Source: Streptomyces olivaceoviridis
GTDB taxonomy: Bacteria; Actinomycetota; Actinomycetes; Streptomycetales; Streptomycetaceae
Direction: 5' to 3'
NCBI RefSeq assembly: GCF_014650115.1
Contig: NZ_BMUI01000026.1
Coordinates: forward strand, 1-64,000
DNA length: 64,000 nucleotides
Below the pieces are notes generated by a model. The model ran no database searches, was not told the origin of the DNA, and was given only the letters and a program-made list of their open reading frames with translations. Positions within the stretch are counted from its first letter, which is position 1; every line of letters begins with the position of its first letter. Position numbers and translations under genes: made by a program. This document shows, piece after piece, positions 33,501-41,900 of this stretch.

Positions 33501-34083
33501 GCCCGCCCGGTCCGCCCACCGCGGCCGGCTCCAGGGCCTGGTCGGCAGCGCGCTCGCCCAGCGCTTCCGCCATGTCGGCTTCCTGCCCGACCTGTTCGAG
33601 AGCCGGCATCTGCTCGGCCAGGCGGTGCGCGCGGCGACCGACGCGGCCGTACGGGCCGAGGTCTGGCTCCAGTTGGGCCGGGTGCGGCTGGAGGGCTGGT
33701 ACCACGCGGGCGCGCCGGTGCTGATGGAGGCGTTGCAGGCGTACGAGAACGCCGAGCGGGAGGCGGAGGCGGCCCACGGCGGCGACCCCGGCTCGGTGAC
33801 GGCCGCCCGCGCCCGGCACGGCTGCGGGGCGGTGCTGGCACTGATGGGACGGTCCGCCGCGGCCCGTGGCGCGTTCCTGGCGGCCCTGGAGCAGTGGCAG
33901 CGGCTCGTCGGGGCGCTGCGCGAGGTCGACTGGGGCGATGTCGAGCTGACCCGGCGGGCGGAACGGCGACCGCCGCCGCCCGACGCCCGGTCGCTGCCCG
34001 AGCCGGACTGGCGGGAAACGGCCCCGCCGTGGTGGCCGTGGTCCCAGGAGTGGGCCGACGCGCGCGAACTTGACCGGAGTTGA
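30538..34083 (+). CDS. SAV_2336-type vWA/TPR protein of VMAP system
   Basis: This encodes 1181 residues. The N-terminal helical module (MRLDELIGKLRQGGLQ, 4-40) fits an effector-associated domain. A disordered Gly/Ser/Pro linker leads to a vWA-like domain (about 183-345) beginning CDVQLLMDTGPA: the MIDAS site has D-T-G-P-A instead of D-x-S-x-S. A conserved helical block (about 400-560), another long Gly/Asp-rich linker (about 715-810) and C-terminal TPRs (about 820-1150) follow. With MoxR and VMAP it completes the ternary set. The family name is from memory. Confidence 0.8.
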   Translation: MPGMRLDELIGKLRQGGLQPTAEDVADALWLARRLATGAPGDPDDTSGTGPDGPPGSSGSSGSGGAAGSSGPSGTGGASGPGTQDVPPDGPGSPQALRADAPAPAVPLHTPGSASYARTDGDPAAFPVRAPAAGALPGLLGLQKALRALGRYRTASAHGRDERIDEAATADRAAASGILLPVTRPGRDRRCDVQLLMDTGPAMAVWGEMVEELRQACQQSGAFASVRVHQLYADDCGTPLVGTTVGPGRRIRLRPADELHDPSGRRLTFVISDCVGPLWQDGTAQRLLHGWPRTAPLAVVQPLPPRLWGRTALPAEPGLLVRTGESGGRLDFLPEDEPWEEAEEPPPGARPVPVLQPTPEAFAAFARLLAGTGPTREHAWAGFAHPATAPGAVPAAAPARSDEELLRAFRAGASPGALRLAVYLAAAPLTLPVMRLVQRAMLPDTGPMELAEVLLGGLLRQLPGTEEQPCFAYSPRMQDLLLSSLDQDTAGLVLKHCSAYVERHFGKGTRNFAALAAARLADHDPDAGTGRSAEDGGARDCGGVEAELFARIPARVLRFYLPDLVTPDPLTEAERLLDRWRQLADPEMLRRAREQARVATAGTGADGPGPVARARLVLGRVLRAEAGTAGARAEGRRAGLLREAAAELAAAYGLTPADSRERAEAALELASCRRELWQLTAEQDHLTEALDTLDGEVPPWPRITAVARDWRPDLGGPGGALLGDGSPGDGGSGGGSGAGGLADGASGGRGSGGRGSGHAGDGSADRGVAHPGSGGGEAGRAGPGDAGGTDGRTGDGGSGHDLGGTDTVVPAAADPEPSPASRDGVPWEVTAHRARLLLRGRVLLDLRRPGAAEPVLREACAVLARERVPDAVRGPALLDLARALHRDDVEDAELRRALGEALEAAGDDPDLLLPCLAALAAFHDAAGETGEADAAYERAALLAPADGPLRVQLLTAWGESLLRRASAGDGAGVVDRAEYVLREALKSLPARSAHRGRLQGLVGSALAQRFRHVGFLPDLFESRHLLGQAVRAATDAAVRAEVWLQLGRVRLEGWYHAGAPVLMEALQAYENAEREAEAAHGGDPGSVTAARARHGCGAVLALMGRSAAARGAFLAALEQWQRLVGALREVDWGDVELTRRAERRPPPPDARSLPEPDWRETAPPWWPWSQEWADARELDRS

Positions 34084-34125
34084 GCCGTCCAGGGTTTCTG
34101 GTTCCGGCCTGTCGGGAAGAAGTGG

Positions 34126-34142
34126 GCAGCCACTGCGGCTGC
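34126..34142 (+). promoter_or_regulatory. Small hairpin before precursor peptide gene
   Basis: GCAGCC-N5-GGCTGC lies 34 bp upstream of the peptide gene in the 92-bp gap after the vWA gene. It may attenuate or process the transcript. Confidence 0.3.
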
Positions 34143-34175
34143 GCGGGGCGGGCGTAGGGCAGGGAGGAGCCGAGG

Positions 34176-34451
34176 GTGGGGGAGCTTAGGACACGGGGGG
34201 CCGGCCTCGGCGAGGACGCCGAAGAGGCCGTGTTCCCGCCCGACCTCACCGACGTCGACCTGCGGACACTGCGTGCCATGGACGATCCGGCGGTGCTCGC
34301 CGCGGTCGCCGGGGTGCTCGCCGACCCGGACGGGCTGCGCCGGGTCTGGTACACCACCGGCGGGGACGACGAGATCATGCCGGGCCGGCCCGGGCGTGCG
34401 TTTTCGGCCGGTCCCGTGCAGGCATTACGCGGCGAGGACACCGTGGCATGA
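34176..34451 (+). CDS. FxsA-like RiPP precursor peptide with divergent core
   Basis: This encodes 91 residues with a GTG start behind GGAGGAG. Residues about 20-50 (FPPDLTDVDLRTLRAMDDPA, then VLAAVAGVLADP) have the leader pattern of FxSxx-COOH peptides (short DL.. motif, LRALDDPxLxxAxxxVLA). The C-terminal part (RVWYTTGGDDEIMPGRPG..) lacks the usual terminal F-x-S-x-x, though AFSAG lies 15 residues from the end. The next gene, whose ATG overlaps this TGA, is an HExxH peptide hydroxylase. A modified peptide of Asp-rich core is predicted; this is inference. Confidence 0.65.
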   Translation: MGELRTRGAGLGEDAEEAVFPPDLTDVDLRTLRAMDDPAVLAAVAGVLADPDGLRRVWYTTGGDDEIMPGRPGRAFSAGPVQALRGEDTVA

Positions 34452-35779
34452 CCCCGGGAGCCGTGGGACCCCTGGGGGACATACGGCCGGCGGCCCCGGC
34501 CGCCCCCGCTCGCGGACCGGTCCCGCCCGAGATCCTCGACGCCCTGGCCCGCACCCGGCCGCTGCCCGCCGCGACCGCGGCCCTGCGCGCCGCCCTGCAC
34601 GCCCGGCGGATGCTGCTGCTGAAGTCCCTCCTGGTCCGCTTCGACCGAGTGCGCGGCACCCTGCCCGCGGTGGTACGGCGGCGCTTCGAGGACGACTGGG
34701 CGCTGCTGGAGCGGGCCGAGCGGTCCGACGCCCCGGCCGTCCGCGCCGTCCTCGACTATCCGACGACCGGCGCCTGGCTGGCCTCGGCGCTCGCCGCGCC
34801 CGACGGCCCGGAGTTCGCCGAGGGTCTCGCCGGGCTGGGCGCGGTGGCCGTCGCCGCCGCCCTGCGCGCCGGCTGCCGCTTCACCACCACCCGGGTGCTG
34901 CCCGCCGGCACCCTGCAGCTGCCCGGTGCCGGGCTGCTGCGCTGCGCCCGGGGCCGGGCCCGGCTCAGCGGCCGGTCCGGAGTCCTCCGCATCACCGACG
35001 GCGCGGGCCTGACACTGCTGCTCCCCGGGGCCGCCCCGGCCGGACCCGGCACCCGGTGGACCGCCGACGGCGCCCTGGCCTGGTCGGCGCTGCACACCCT
35101 GCCCGGCGGCGCCGCCGTACTCGACGACGTCGACCCCCACCGGGTGCCCCCCGGCGGCATCGGGCCGGCGGCACTGCCCGCGGCCGAGCGGCCGTACTCC
35201 GACCCGGTCGCGTGGGCGGCCCGCTGGCGCGACGCGCACGCCCTGCTGGCCGTGACGCACCCCGGGCGGGCCGCCGAGATCCTGGCGCTGGTGCGTGCCG
35301 TCGTCCCGCTGGTGCCGTCGGCGGGCGGCGGACCGTCGCTGAGCGCCACCGTGCGGACCGCGCCCGGCGCCGTCCTGGCCCAGCTGCCGGCCGACCGGCG
35401 CGAGCTGGCCGAACTGCTGGTGCACGAGACGCACCACACCAAGCTGGCCGTGCTGGACGAACTGGTCCCGCTGTGGCGGCCCGGCGGCAGCCTGCACCAG
35501 GTGGGCTGGCGGCGGGACCCGCGCCCGGTGCCGGGCGTCCTCCAGGGCGCGTACGCGCACCTGGCGCTGCTGGACCTGTGGTGGCGGGCCCGCACCGGAC
35601 CCGCCTGGGTGTGGCGGCGGCGCGCCGCCGAACGGTTCGAGGCGTGCCGGGAGCAGGTCGCCGAGGCCTTGTCCGTGCTGGCGGACTCCGATGAACTGAC
35701 CCCGTGCGGAAGGGAGTTCGTCCGGCACATGGGAAGCCACCACGCGCGCCTCGCGGGGAGCGCCCACGCGCCGGACTGA
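34448..35779 (+). CDS. HExxH-type peptide hydroxylase (2-oxoglutarate dependent)
   Basis: This encodes 443 residues. The metal motif HETHH lies at 326-330 (VHETHHTKLAVLDEL), with a second conserved His/Trp segment (AYAHLALLDLWW) about 40 residues later. This is the aKG-HExxH family, known to beta-hydroxylate residues of ribosomal peptides in FxSxx-COOH clusters. The N-terminal half is Ala-rich and helical and includes a SphI-like fold stretch (TTTRVLPAGTLQLPGAGLLR) of unknown role. The ATG overlaps the peptide gene stop. Confidence 0.8.
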   Translation: MTPGAVGPLGDIRPAAPAAPARGPVPPEILDALARTRPLPAATAALRAALHARRMLLLKSLLVRFDRVRGTLPAVVRRRFEDDWALLERAERSDAPAVRAVLDYPTTGAWLASALAAPDGPEFAEGLAGLGAVAVAAALRAGCRFTTTRVLPAGTLQLPGAGLLRCARGRARLSGRSGVLRITDGAGLTLLLPGAAPAGPGTRWTADGALAWSALHTLPGGAAVLDDVDPHRVPPGGIGPAALPAAERPYSDPVAWAARWRDAHALLAVTHPGRAAEILALVRAVVPLVPSAGGGPSLSATVRTAPGAVLAQLPADRRELAELLVHETHHTKLAVLDELVPLWRPGGSLHQVGWRRDPRPVPGVLQGAYAHLALLDLWWRARTGPAWVWRRRAAERFEACREQVAEALSVLADSDELTPCGREFVRHMGSHHARLAGSAHAPD

Positions 35780-35862
35780 CGCTCCGTAGACGACCTATTG
35801 CGTTACGTTATGCGTGCGGCTGCGCAGGAGACCGGCGGTCGCGGTGGAAGCAGGGAGCGGCG

Positions 35863-38800
35863 ATGGCGGAACAGCGGCGGCCGGGCGCGAACGGTGCGGC
35901 GGCACCCGAGCATGTGCTCGTGGTCTTCCCCGGGTACTACCGTTCGTGGGCGGCGTGGATCGCGCAGTGCCTGGAGCGGCACGGACACCGGGCCACCCTG
36001 CAACGCTGGGACCCGCCGCGCGAGGTCGAGCTGGAGGACTCGCTCGGCGATCTGCTGCTGGCCAGCGGAAAGGTGCTGCTGGTCCTCAACGACTGGTTCT
36101 TCGAACTGGGCCCCCGCCCGCCGGGCGAGTGGAACGACGCGCTGCGCGGCTTCGTCGCCGCCCACGCCGACCGGTTCGCGGCCGTCAACCTCACCAACCG
36201 GCCGCTGCTGCCCGCCACCGCCGTCCTGGAACCGGCCAGCCTGTGGGCGCTGAGCGAGGAGGCCGCCGAGGACCGCCTGCTGCGCCGCCTCGGCCTGGAG
36301 CCGCTCACCCGCCCCCGCACGCTCGCCGGCCGGATTCGCTACCCGGACGAGCGCTGCGAGATCTGGGGCGAGGTGCCGCGCCGCAACCCGCGCTTCACCG
36401 GCCGCGACGACCTGCTGGGCGAACTCCACCAGCGGCTCGCCGACGCCGAGCGCGGCGCCGCCGCCTGCACGCTCGTCGGCATGTCCGGCATCGGCAAGAC
36501 CCAGCTCGCCGCCGAGTACGCCCACCGCTTCAGCACCGACTACGACCTGGTGTGGTGGGTCAACAGCGACGACCGCACCCTCCAGCGCGACCGCCTCGGC
36601 GAACTCGCCGTCGAACTCGGCCTGCGCATCGGCAGCGAGCCCGGCGAACGCATCCGCGCGGTCCGCAACGCGCTCAGGCGCGGGGAGCCGTACGGGAACT
36701 GGCTGCTGGTCTTCGACGGCTGGGACGACATCGACGGCGTGACCTCGCTGCTCCCGCAGGGCACCGGGCACGTGCTGATCACCTCCCGCAACCGGGGCTG
36801 GAACGAGCACACCGACGTACTGGAGATCCCCGCCTTCCTGCGCCCCGAGTCCACCGCCTACCTGATGCGCCGCGCCCCGCACATCACCGCCCGCGAGGCC
36901 GACGAGGTGGCCGCCGAGTTCGGGGACGTGCCGCTGCCGCTGGTGCAGGCCGCGTCCTGGCTCGGCGAGTCCGGCATGGAGGCCGCCGAGTACCTGCGGA
37001 TGGTGCGCGAACGGCGGCTGTCCACCGTCGACGAACCCGTCACCGGCGAGGGCTTCCCGCAGTCCTCCCTCACCTCCTGGGCCATACTGCTCAACCGGCT
37101 GCGCCGCTCCCAGCCACAGGCCATCGAGGTGCTCGGCCTGTGCACCTCCTTCGCCCCCGGACGCATCCCGCTCGGCCTCATCCGCGCCTACCCGCGCGCC
37201 GAGCTGCCCGAGGAACTGCGCTGGATGTCCACCGACCTGCCCGCCTGGACCCGGGCCCTGGACACCCTCGTCAACTACTCGGTGCTCACCCGCGAGACCC
37301 GTGGCCCGCTGGCCGCCGAGATGGGCCCGCACCAGGAGTCGGTGCACATGCACCGGCTCGTCCACGACATCGTCTCCAAGCTGACCGGCGACGGCGGCCA
37401 CGAACTGCACCGGCGGGCGGTGCGCACCCTGCTCGCCGAGGCCGACCCCGGCAACCCCGCCGACAGCCGCAACTGGCCGCGCTACGCCGAGCTGCTGCCC
37501 CACCTGGAACCCTCCGGCGCCCTGGAGAGCCGGCAGCCGCGCGTGCAGGAGCTGGTCCTGAACTGCCTGCGGTACTGCACCCGCAGCGGCGAGTACAGCG
37601 GCGGCCTGGAGCTGGCGCAGCAGGTGCGCGAGCACTGGTCGCGGTTCATGGAACCGATCGACCAGCCGATGCTCGACCTGGCCACCCAGGAGGGCAACAT
37701 GCTGCGCAACAGCGGCCGGTTCCGCGAGGTGTACGAGCTGCACCGGGGTGTGCTGAAACAGCTCCAGGCCGCGCCCCGGCGCAACGAGATCGGCGAACTC
37801 GTCAGCAAGAGCGCCATCGCCTCCGGCCTGCGCTCCCTGGGCCGCTACCAGGAGGCGTACGACCTCCAGCGCGAGGTCCTCGACGGCAACGAACGGCTCC
37901 TCGGCCCGGACGAGCCGCCCACCCTGGTCGCCCGGCACAACCTCGGCGTCACCCTGCGCATGCTGGGCCGGTACGCCGAGGCGCTGGACCTCGACCTGGA
38001 GACCCTGGCCCGGCGCGAGAGCGTGCTGCGCGCCCGGCACATCAACACGCTCCACTCCGGCAACGCGGTCACCCACAGCCTCCGCCTGCTCGGCCGCTAC
38101 CGCGAGGCGCTGGCCCGTCAGGAACCCGTCGTACGGCTCCATGTGCAGGTGCTCGGCCCGCAGCATCCGCAGACCCTCGAAGCCCGCTCCCAGCTGGCCA
38201 TGTGCCGGCGCCGGGAGGGCGGTCACGGACCGGACGTGGGCCCCGGCATGGCCAGCCTGCTGGACCAGCTGACGCAGCTGCACGGCCGCGAGCACTACCG
38301 CACGCTGGCGTTCCTCACCAACTACGGCAACTACCTGCGGGAACACGGCGATCTCAGCCAGGCCCGCGACCTCATCGACGAGGCGGAGGCCGGCTACCGG
38401 TCGCTGCTCGGCCCCGCGCATCCCGTGGCCACCGGCATGCTGTCCAACACCGGGCTGGTGATGCAGGCCGCGGGTGAGCGGGGCGAGGCCCTGTCCATGT
38501 TCGAGTCCGCCCTCGCCGGCCTCGGCGCCACGCTCGGCCAGGACCACCCCTGGGTCCTCGGCTGCGCCCTCAACGCGGCCGGCGCGCGCAACTTCAACGG
38601 CCGCATCGAGGACGCGGTGGAACTCAGCCGCGACACCGTGCGCCGGTCCCGGCACGCCCTGGGCCACGAGCACCCGCTCACGCTGTCGTGTCAGGTCGCG
38701 CTCGCCGCGGACCTGAGGGCGGCGCACGAGCAGGAGGAGGCCGGCAAGCTGGAGGAGGACGCCCTCCTGTCCCTCACCCGCACCCTGGGCGCCCAGCACC

Positions 38801-38865
38801 CCCACACCATCTCGGCCCGCGGGCGGGTCCGCCCCTACTGGGACTTCGAGGCGTACCTGGGCTGA
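35863..38865 (+). CDS. fxsT: FxSxx-COOH system TIR/NB-ARC/TPR protein
   Basis: This encodes 1000 residues. A TIR-like domain spans about 15-150 (VLVVFPGYYRSWAAWIAQCL, DLLLASGKVLLVLNDWFFEL), followed by an NB-ARC/STAND ATPase at about 185-430 with P-loop GMSGIGKTQLA (near 206-216) and Walker B-like LLVFDGWDD, then TPR_12-type repeats from 560 to the end (QEAYDLQREVLDGNERLLGP, repeated). STAND proteins oligomerize on ligand binding and activate the N-terminal domain. The start ATG at 35863 has GGGAG; the longer frame upstream overlaps the hydroxylase. Confidence 0.85.
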   Translation: MAEQRRPGANGAAAPEHVLVVFPGYYRSWAAWIAQCLERHGHRATLQRWDPPREVELEDSLGDLLLASGKVLLVLNDWFFELGPRPPGEWNDALRGFVAAHADRFAAVNLTNRPLLPATAVLEPASLWALSEEAAEDRLLRRLGLEPLTRPRTLAGRIRYPDERCEIWGEVPRRNPRFTGRDDLLGELHQRLADAERGAAACTLVGMSGIGKTQLAAEYAHRFSTDYDLVWWVNSDDRTLQRDRLGELAVELGLRIGSEPGERIRAVRNALRRGEPYGNWLLVFDGWDDIDGVTSLLPQGTGHVLITSRNRGWNEHTDVLEIPAFLRPESTAYLMRRAPHITAREADEVAAEFGDVPLPLVQAASWLGESGMEAAEYLRMVRERRLSTVDEPVTGEGFPQSSLTSWAILLNRLRRSQPQAIEVLGLCTSFAPGRIPLGLIRAYPRAELPEELRWMSTDLPAWTRALDTLVNYSVLTRETRGPLAAEMGPHQESVHMHRLVHDIVSKLTGDGGHELHRRAVRTLLAEADPGNPADSRNWPRYAELLPHLEPSGALESRQPRVQELVLNCLRYCTRSGEYSGGLELAQQVREHWSRFMEPIDQPMLDLATQEGNMLRNSGRFREVYELHRGVLKQLQAAPRRNEIGELVSKSAIASGLRSLGRYQEAYDLQREVLDGNERLLGPDEPPTLVARHNLGVTLRMLGRYAEALDLDLETLARRESVLRARHINTLHSGNAVTHSLRLLGRYREALARQEPVVRLHVQVLGPQHPQTLEARSQLAMCRRREGGHGPDVGPGMASLLDQLTQLHGREHYRTLAFLTNYGNYLREHGDLSQARDLIDEAEAGYRSLLGPAHPVATGMLSNTGLVMQAAGERGEALSMFESALAGLGATLGQDHPWVLGCALNAAGARNFNGRIEDAVELSRDTVRRSRHALGHEHPLTLSCQVALAADLRAAHEQEEAGKLEEDALLSLTRTLGAQHPHTISARGRVRPYWDFEAYLG

Positions 38866-38884
38866 GGACGCGCCCCACAGACGA

Positions 38885-38922
38885 AGGGCCCGGCGCCGAG
38901 CGGGAACTCGGCACCGGGCCCT
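38885..38922. terminator. Bidirectional hairpin terminator
   Basis: AGGGCCCGG-C-GCCGAG pairs with CTCGGC-A-CCGGGCCCT around a 6-base loop, with one C-A mismatch. It lies between the convergent TPR gene and kgd. Confidence 0.85.
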
Positions 38923-38946
38923 CGTACCTGGCGGGCTGCCGGAGGC

Positions 38947-41900
38947 TTACGCCTCGAACACCTCACGCACCAACTGCTCCTGCTCGGCCTGGTGCCGCTT
39001 CGCGGAGCCGACCGCCGGGGACGAGGAGTGCGGACGCGAGATGCGCCGCAGGCGCTCGCCGTGCGGGACGTCCGCGCCGACCGCGAGGTCCAGGTGGTCG
39101 ATCAGGTTGAGCGCGATGAACGGCCACGCACCCTGGTTCGCCGGCTCCTCCTGCGCCCACAGGTACTTCTCGGCGTTCGGGTACTTGTTGACCTCTGCCT
39201 GGATCTCCGCACCCGGCAGCGGGTACAGCCGCTCGATGCGGATGATCGCGGTGTCCGTCACGCCCCGCTTCTGCCGCTCGGCCTCAAGGTCGTAGTACAG
39301 CTTGCCGGCCACGAACACGACCTTGCGGACCGCGGCCGGGTCCGCCGTCGTGTCCCCGATGACGGGACGGAACTGACCCGACGTGAACTCCTCCGTCTTC
39401 GACGCGGCGGCCTTCAGGCGGAGCATCGACTTCGGGGTGAAGACCACCAGCGGCTTGTGGTGCGGGTTGTGCACCTGCCACCGCAGGAGGTGGAAGTAGT
39501 TCGACGGCAGGGTCGGCATGGCGACCGTCATGTTGTTCTGGGCGCAGAGCTGGAGGAACCGCTCGACCCGGGCCGAGGAGTGGTCCGGGCCCTGGCCCTC
39601 GTAGCCGTGCGGGAGGAGCAGGGTGACGCCGGACGTCTGGCCCCACTTCTGCTCCGCCGCCGAGATGTACTCGTCGACCACCGTCTGGGCGCCGTTGACG
39701 AAGTCACCGAACTGCGCCTCCCACATCACGAGCGCGTCGGGGCGGGCCAGCGAGTAGCCGTACTCGAAGCCCATGACCGCGTACTCGGACAGCAGGGAGT
39801 TGTAGACGTTGTACCGCGCCTGCTCTTCGGCGAGGTACTGGAGCGGGGTGTGCTCCTCGCCCGTCTCGCGGTCGATGAGGACCGCGTGGCGCTGGCCGAA
39901 GGTGCCGCGCTGGGAGTCCTGGCCGGACAGCCGGACCGGGGTGCCCTCCAGCAGCAGGGAGCCGACCGCGAGGGTCTCGCCCATGCCCCAGTCGATCGTG
40001 CCGTCCTCGACCATCGCCGCCCGGCGCTGCAACTGGGGCAGCAGGCGCGGGTGCACGTGGAAGGAGTCCGGGATGTTGACCTGGGACTCGGCGATGCGCT
40101 TGACGACCTCCGAGGAGATCGCGGTGTTCACGGCGACCGGGAACTCGGCCTGCGGGTCCGACACGGGGCCGGTGGCCTGCTGGGTCGTGACGGCCTCGCG
40201 GACCTCCGTGAAGACCTTCTCCAGCTGACCCTGGTAGTCCTGGAGGGCCTGCTCGGCCTCTTCCAGGGTGATGTCGCCGCGACCGATCAGGGACTCGGTG
40301 TACAGCTTGCGCACCGAGCGCTTCTTGTCGATCAGGTCGTACATCAGCGGCTGGGTGAAGGCCGGGTTGTCCGACTCGTTGTGACCGCGGCGGCGGTAGC
40401 AGATGAGGTCGATCACCACGTCCTTGTTGAACGCCTGGCGGAACTCGAAGGCCAGCCGCGCGACGCGGACCACGGCCTCCGGGTCGTCGCCGTTCACGTG
40501 GAAGATCGGGGCCTCGATCATGCGGGCCACGTCCGTCGCGTACATGGAGGAACGCGAGGACTCGGGGGCCGCGGTGAAGCCGACCTGGTTGTTGATGACG
40601 ATGTGGACCGTGCCGCCGGTGCGGTAGCCGCGCAGCTGCGACATGTTCAGGGTCTCGGCCACCACGCCCTGGCCCGCGAAGGCCGCGTCGCCGTGCAGCG
40701 CGACGGGCAGCACGGTGAAGTCCGTCCCGCCCTTGTTGATGATGTCCTGCTTGGCGCGGGCGATGCCCTCGATGACCGGGTCGACCGTCTCCAGGTGGGA
40801 CGGGTTGGCGGCCAGCGAGACCTTGATCTGCTCGCCGTCCAGGCCGGTGAAGGTGCCCTCGGCGCCCAGGTGGTACTTGACGTCACCGGAGCCGTGCATC
40901 GACTTCGGGTCGAGGTTGCCCTCGAACTCGCGGAAGATCTGCGCGTAGGACTTGCCGACGATGTTGGCGAGGACGTTCAGGCGGCCACGGTGGGCCATGC
41001 CGATGACGACCTCGTCCAGGCGGGACTCGGCGGCGGAGTCGATCACCGCGTCGAGCAGCGGGATGACGGACTCGCCGCCCTCCAGCGAGAAGCGCTTCTG
41101 GCCGACGTACTTCGTCTGGAGGAACGTCTCGAAGGCCTCCGCGGCGTTCAGCCGGCGCAGGATCCGCAGCTGCTCCTCGCGCTCCATCTTGGCGTGCGGG
41201 CGCTCGACCCGGTCCTGGATCCACTTGCGCTGCTTGGGGTCCTGGATGTGCATGAACTCGATGCCGGTGGTGCGGCAGTACGAGTCGCGCAGGACGCCGA
41301 GGATGTCGCGCAGCTTCATCATCGACTTGCCGGCGAAGCCGCCGACCGCGAAGTCGCGCTCCAGGTCCCACAGCGTGAGTCCGTGCTCGGTGATGTCCAG
41401 GTCGGGGTGCTTGCGCTGCTTGTACTCCAGCGGGTCGGTGTCGGCCATGACGTGGCCGCGGACCCGGTAGGAGTGGATCAGCTCGAAGACGCGGGCGGCC
41501 TTGGTGACGTCGTCGTCGTGGGAGGCGTCGATGTCCTTGAGCCAGCGGACCGGCTCGTAGGGGATGCGCAGCGCCTCGAAGATGCCGTCGTAGAAGCCGT
41601 TCTCGCCGAGCAGCAGGTTGGCGACCTGGCGGAGGAACTCGCCGGAGGCGGCGCCCTGGATGACCCGGTGGTCGTAGGTCGACGTGAGCGTCATGACCTT
41701 GGAGATGCCGAGCTTGTTCAGGGTGTCCTGGCTGGTGCCCTGGAACTCCGCCGGGTAGTCCATGGCGCCGACGCCCATGATCACGGACTGGCCGGGCATG
41801 AGGCGCGGCACGGAGTGGACGGTGCCGAGGCCGCCGGGGTTGGTCAGGGAGACCGTGACGCCGGTGAAGTCGTCCATCGTCAGCTTGCCGTCGCGGGCGC

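Noticed and set aside
34176..34451. Frameshift hiding a normal FxSxx C-terminus in the precursor peptide
   Set aside because: The stop overlaps the hydroxylase start as in an intact coupled pair, and no F-x-S-x-x stop is seen in the other frames nearby.
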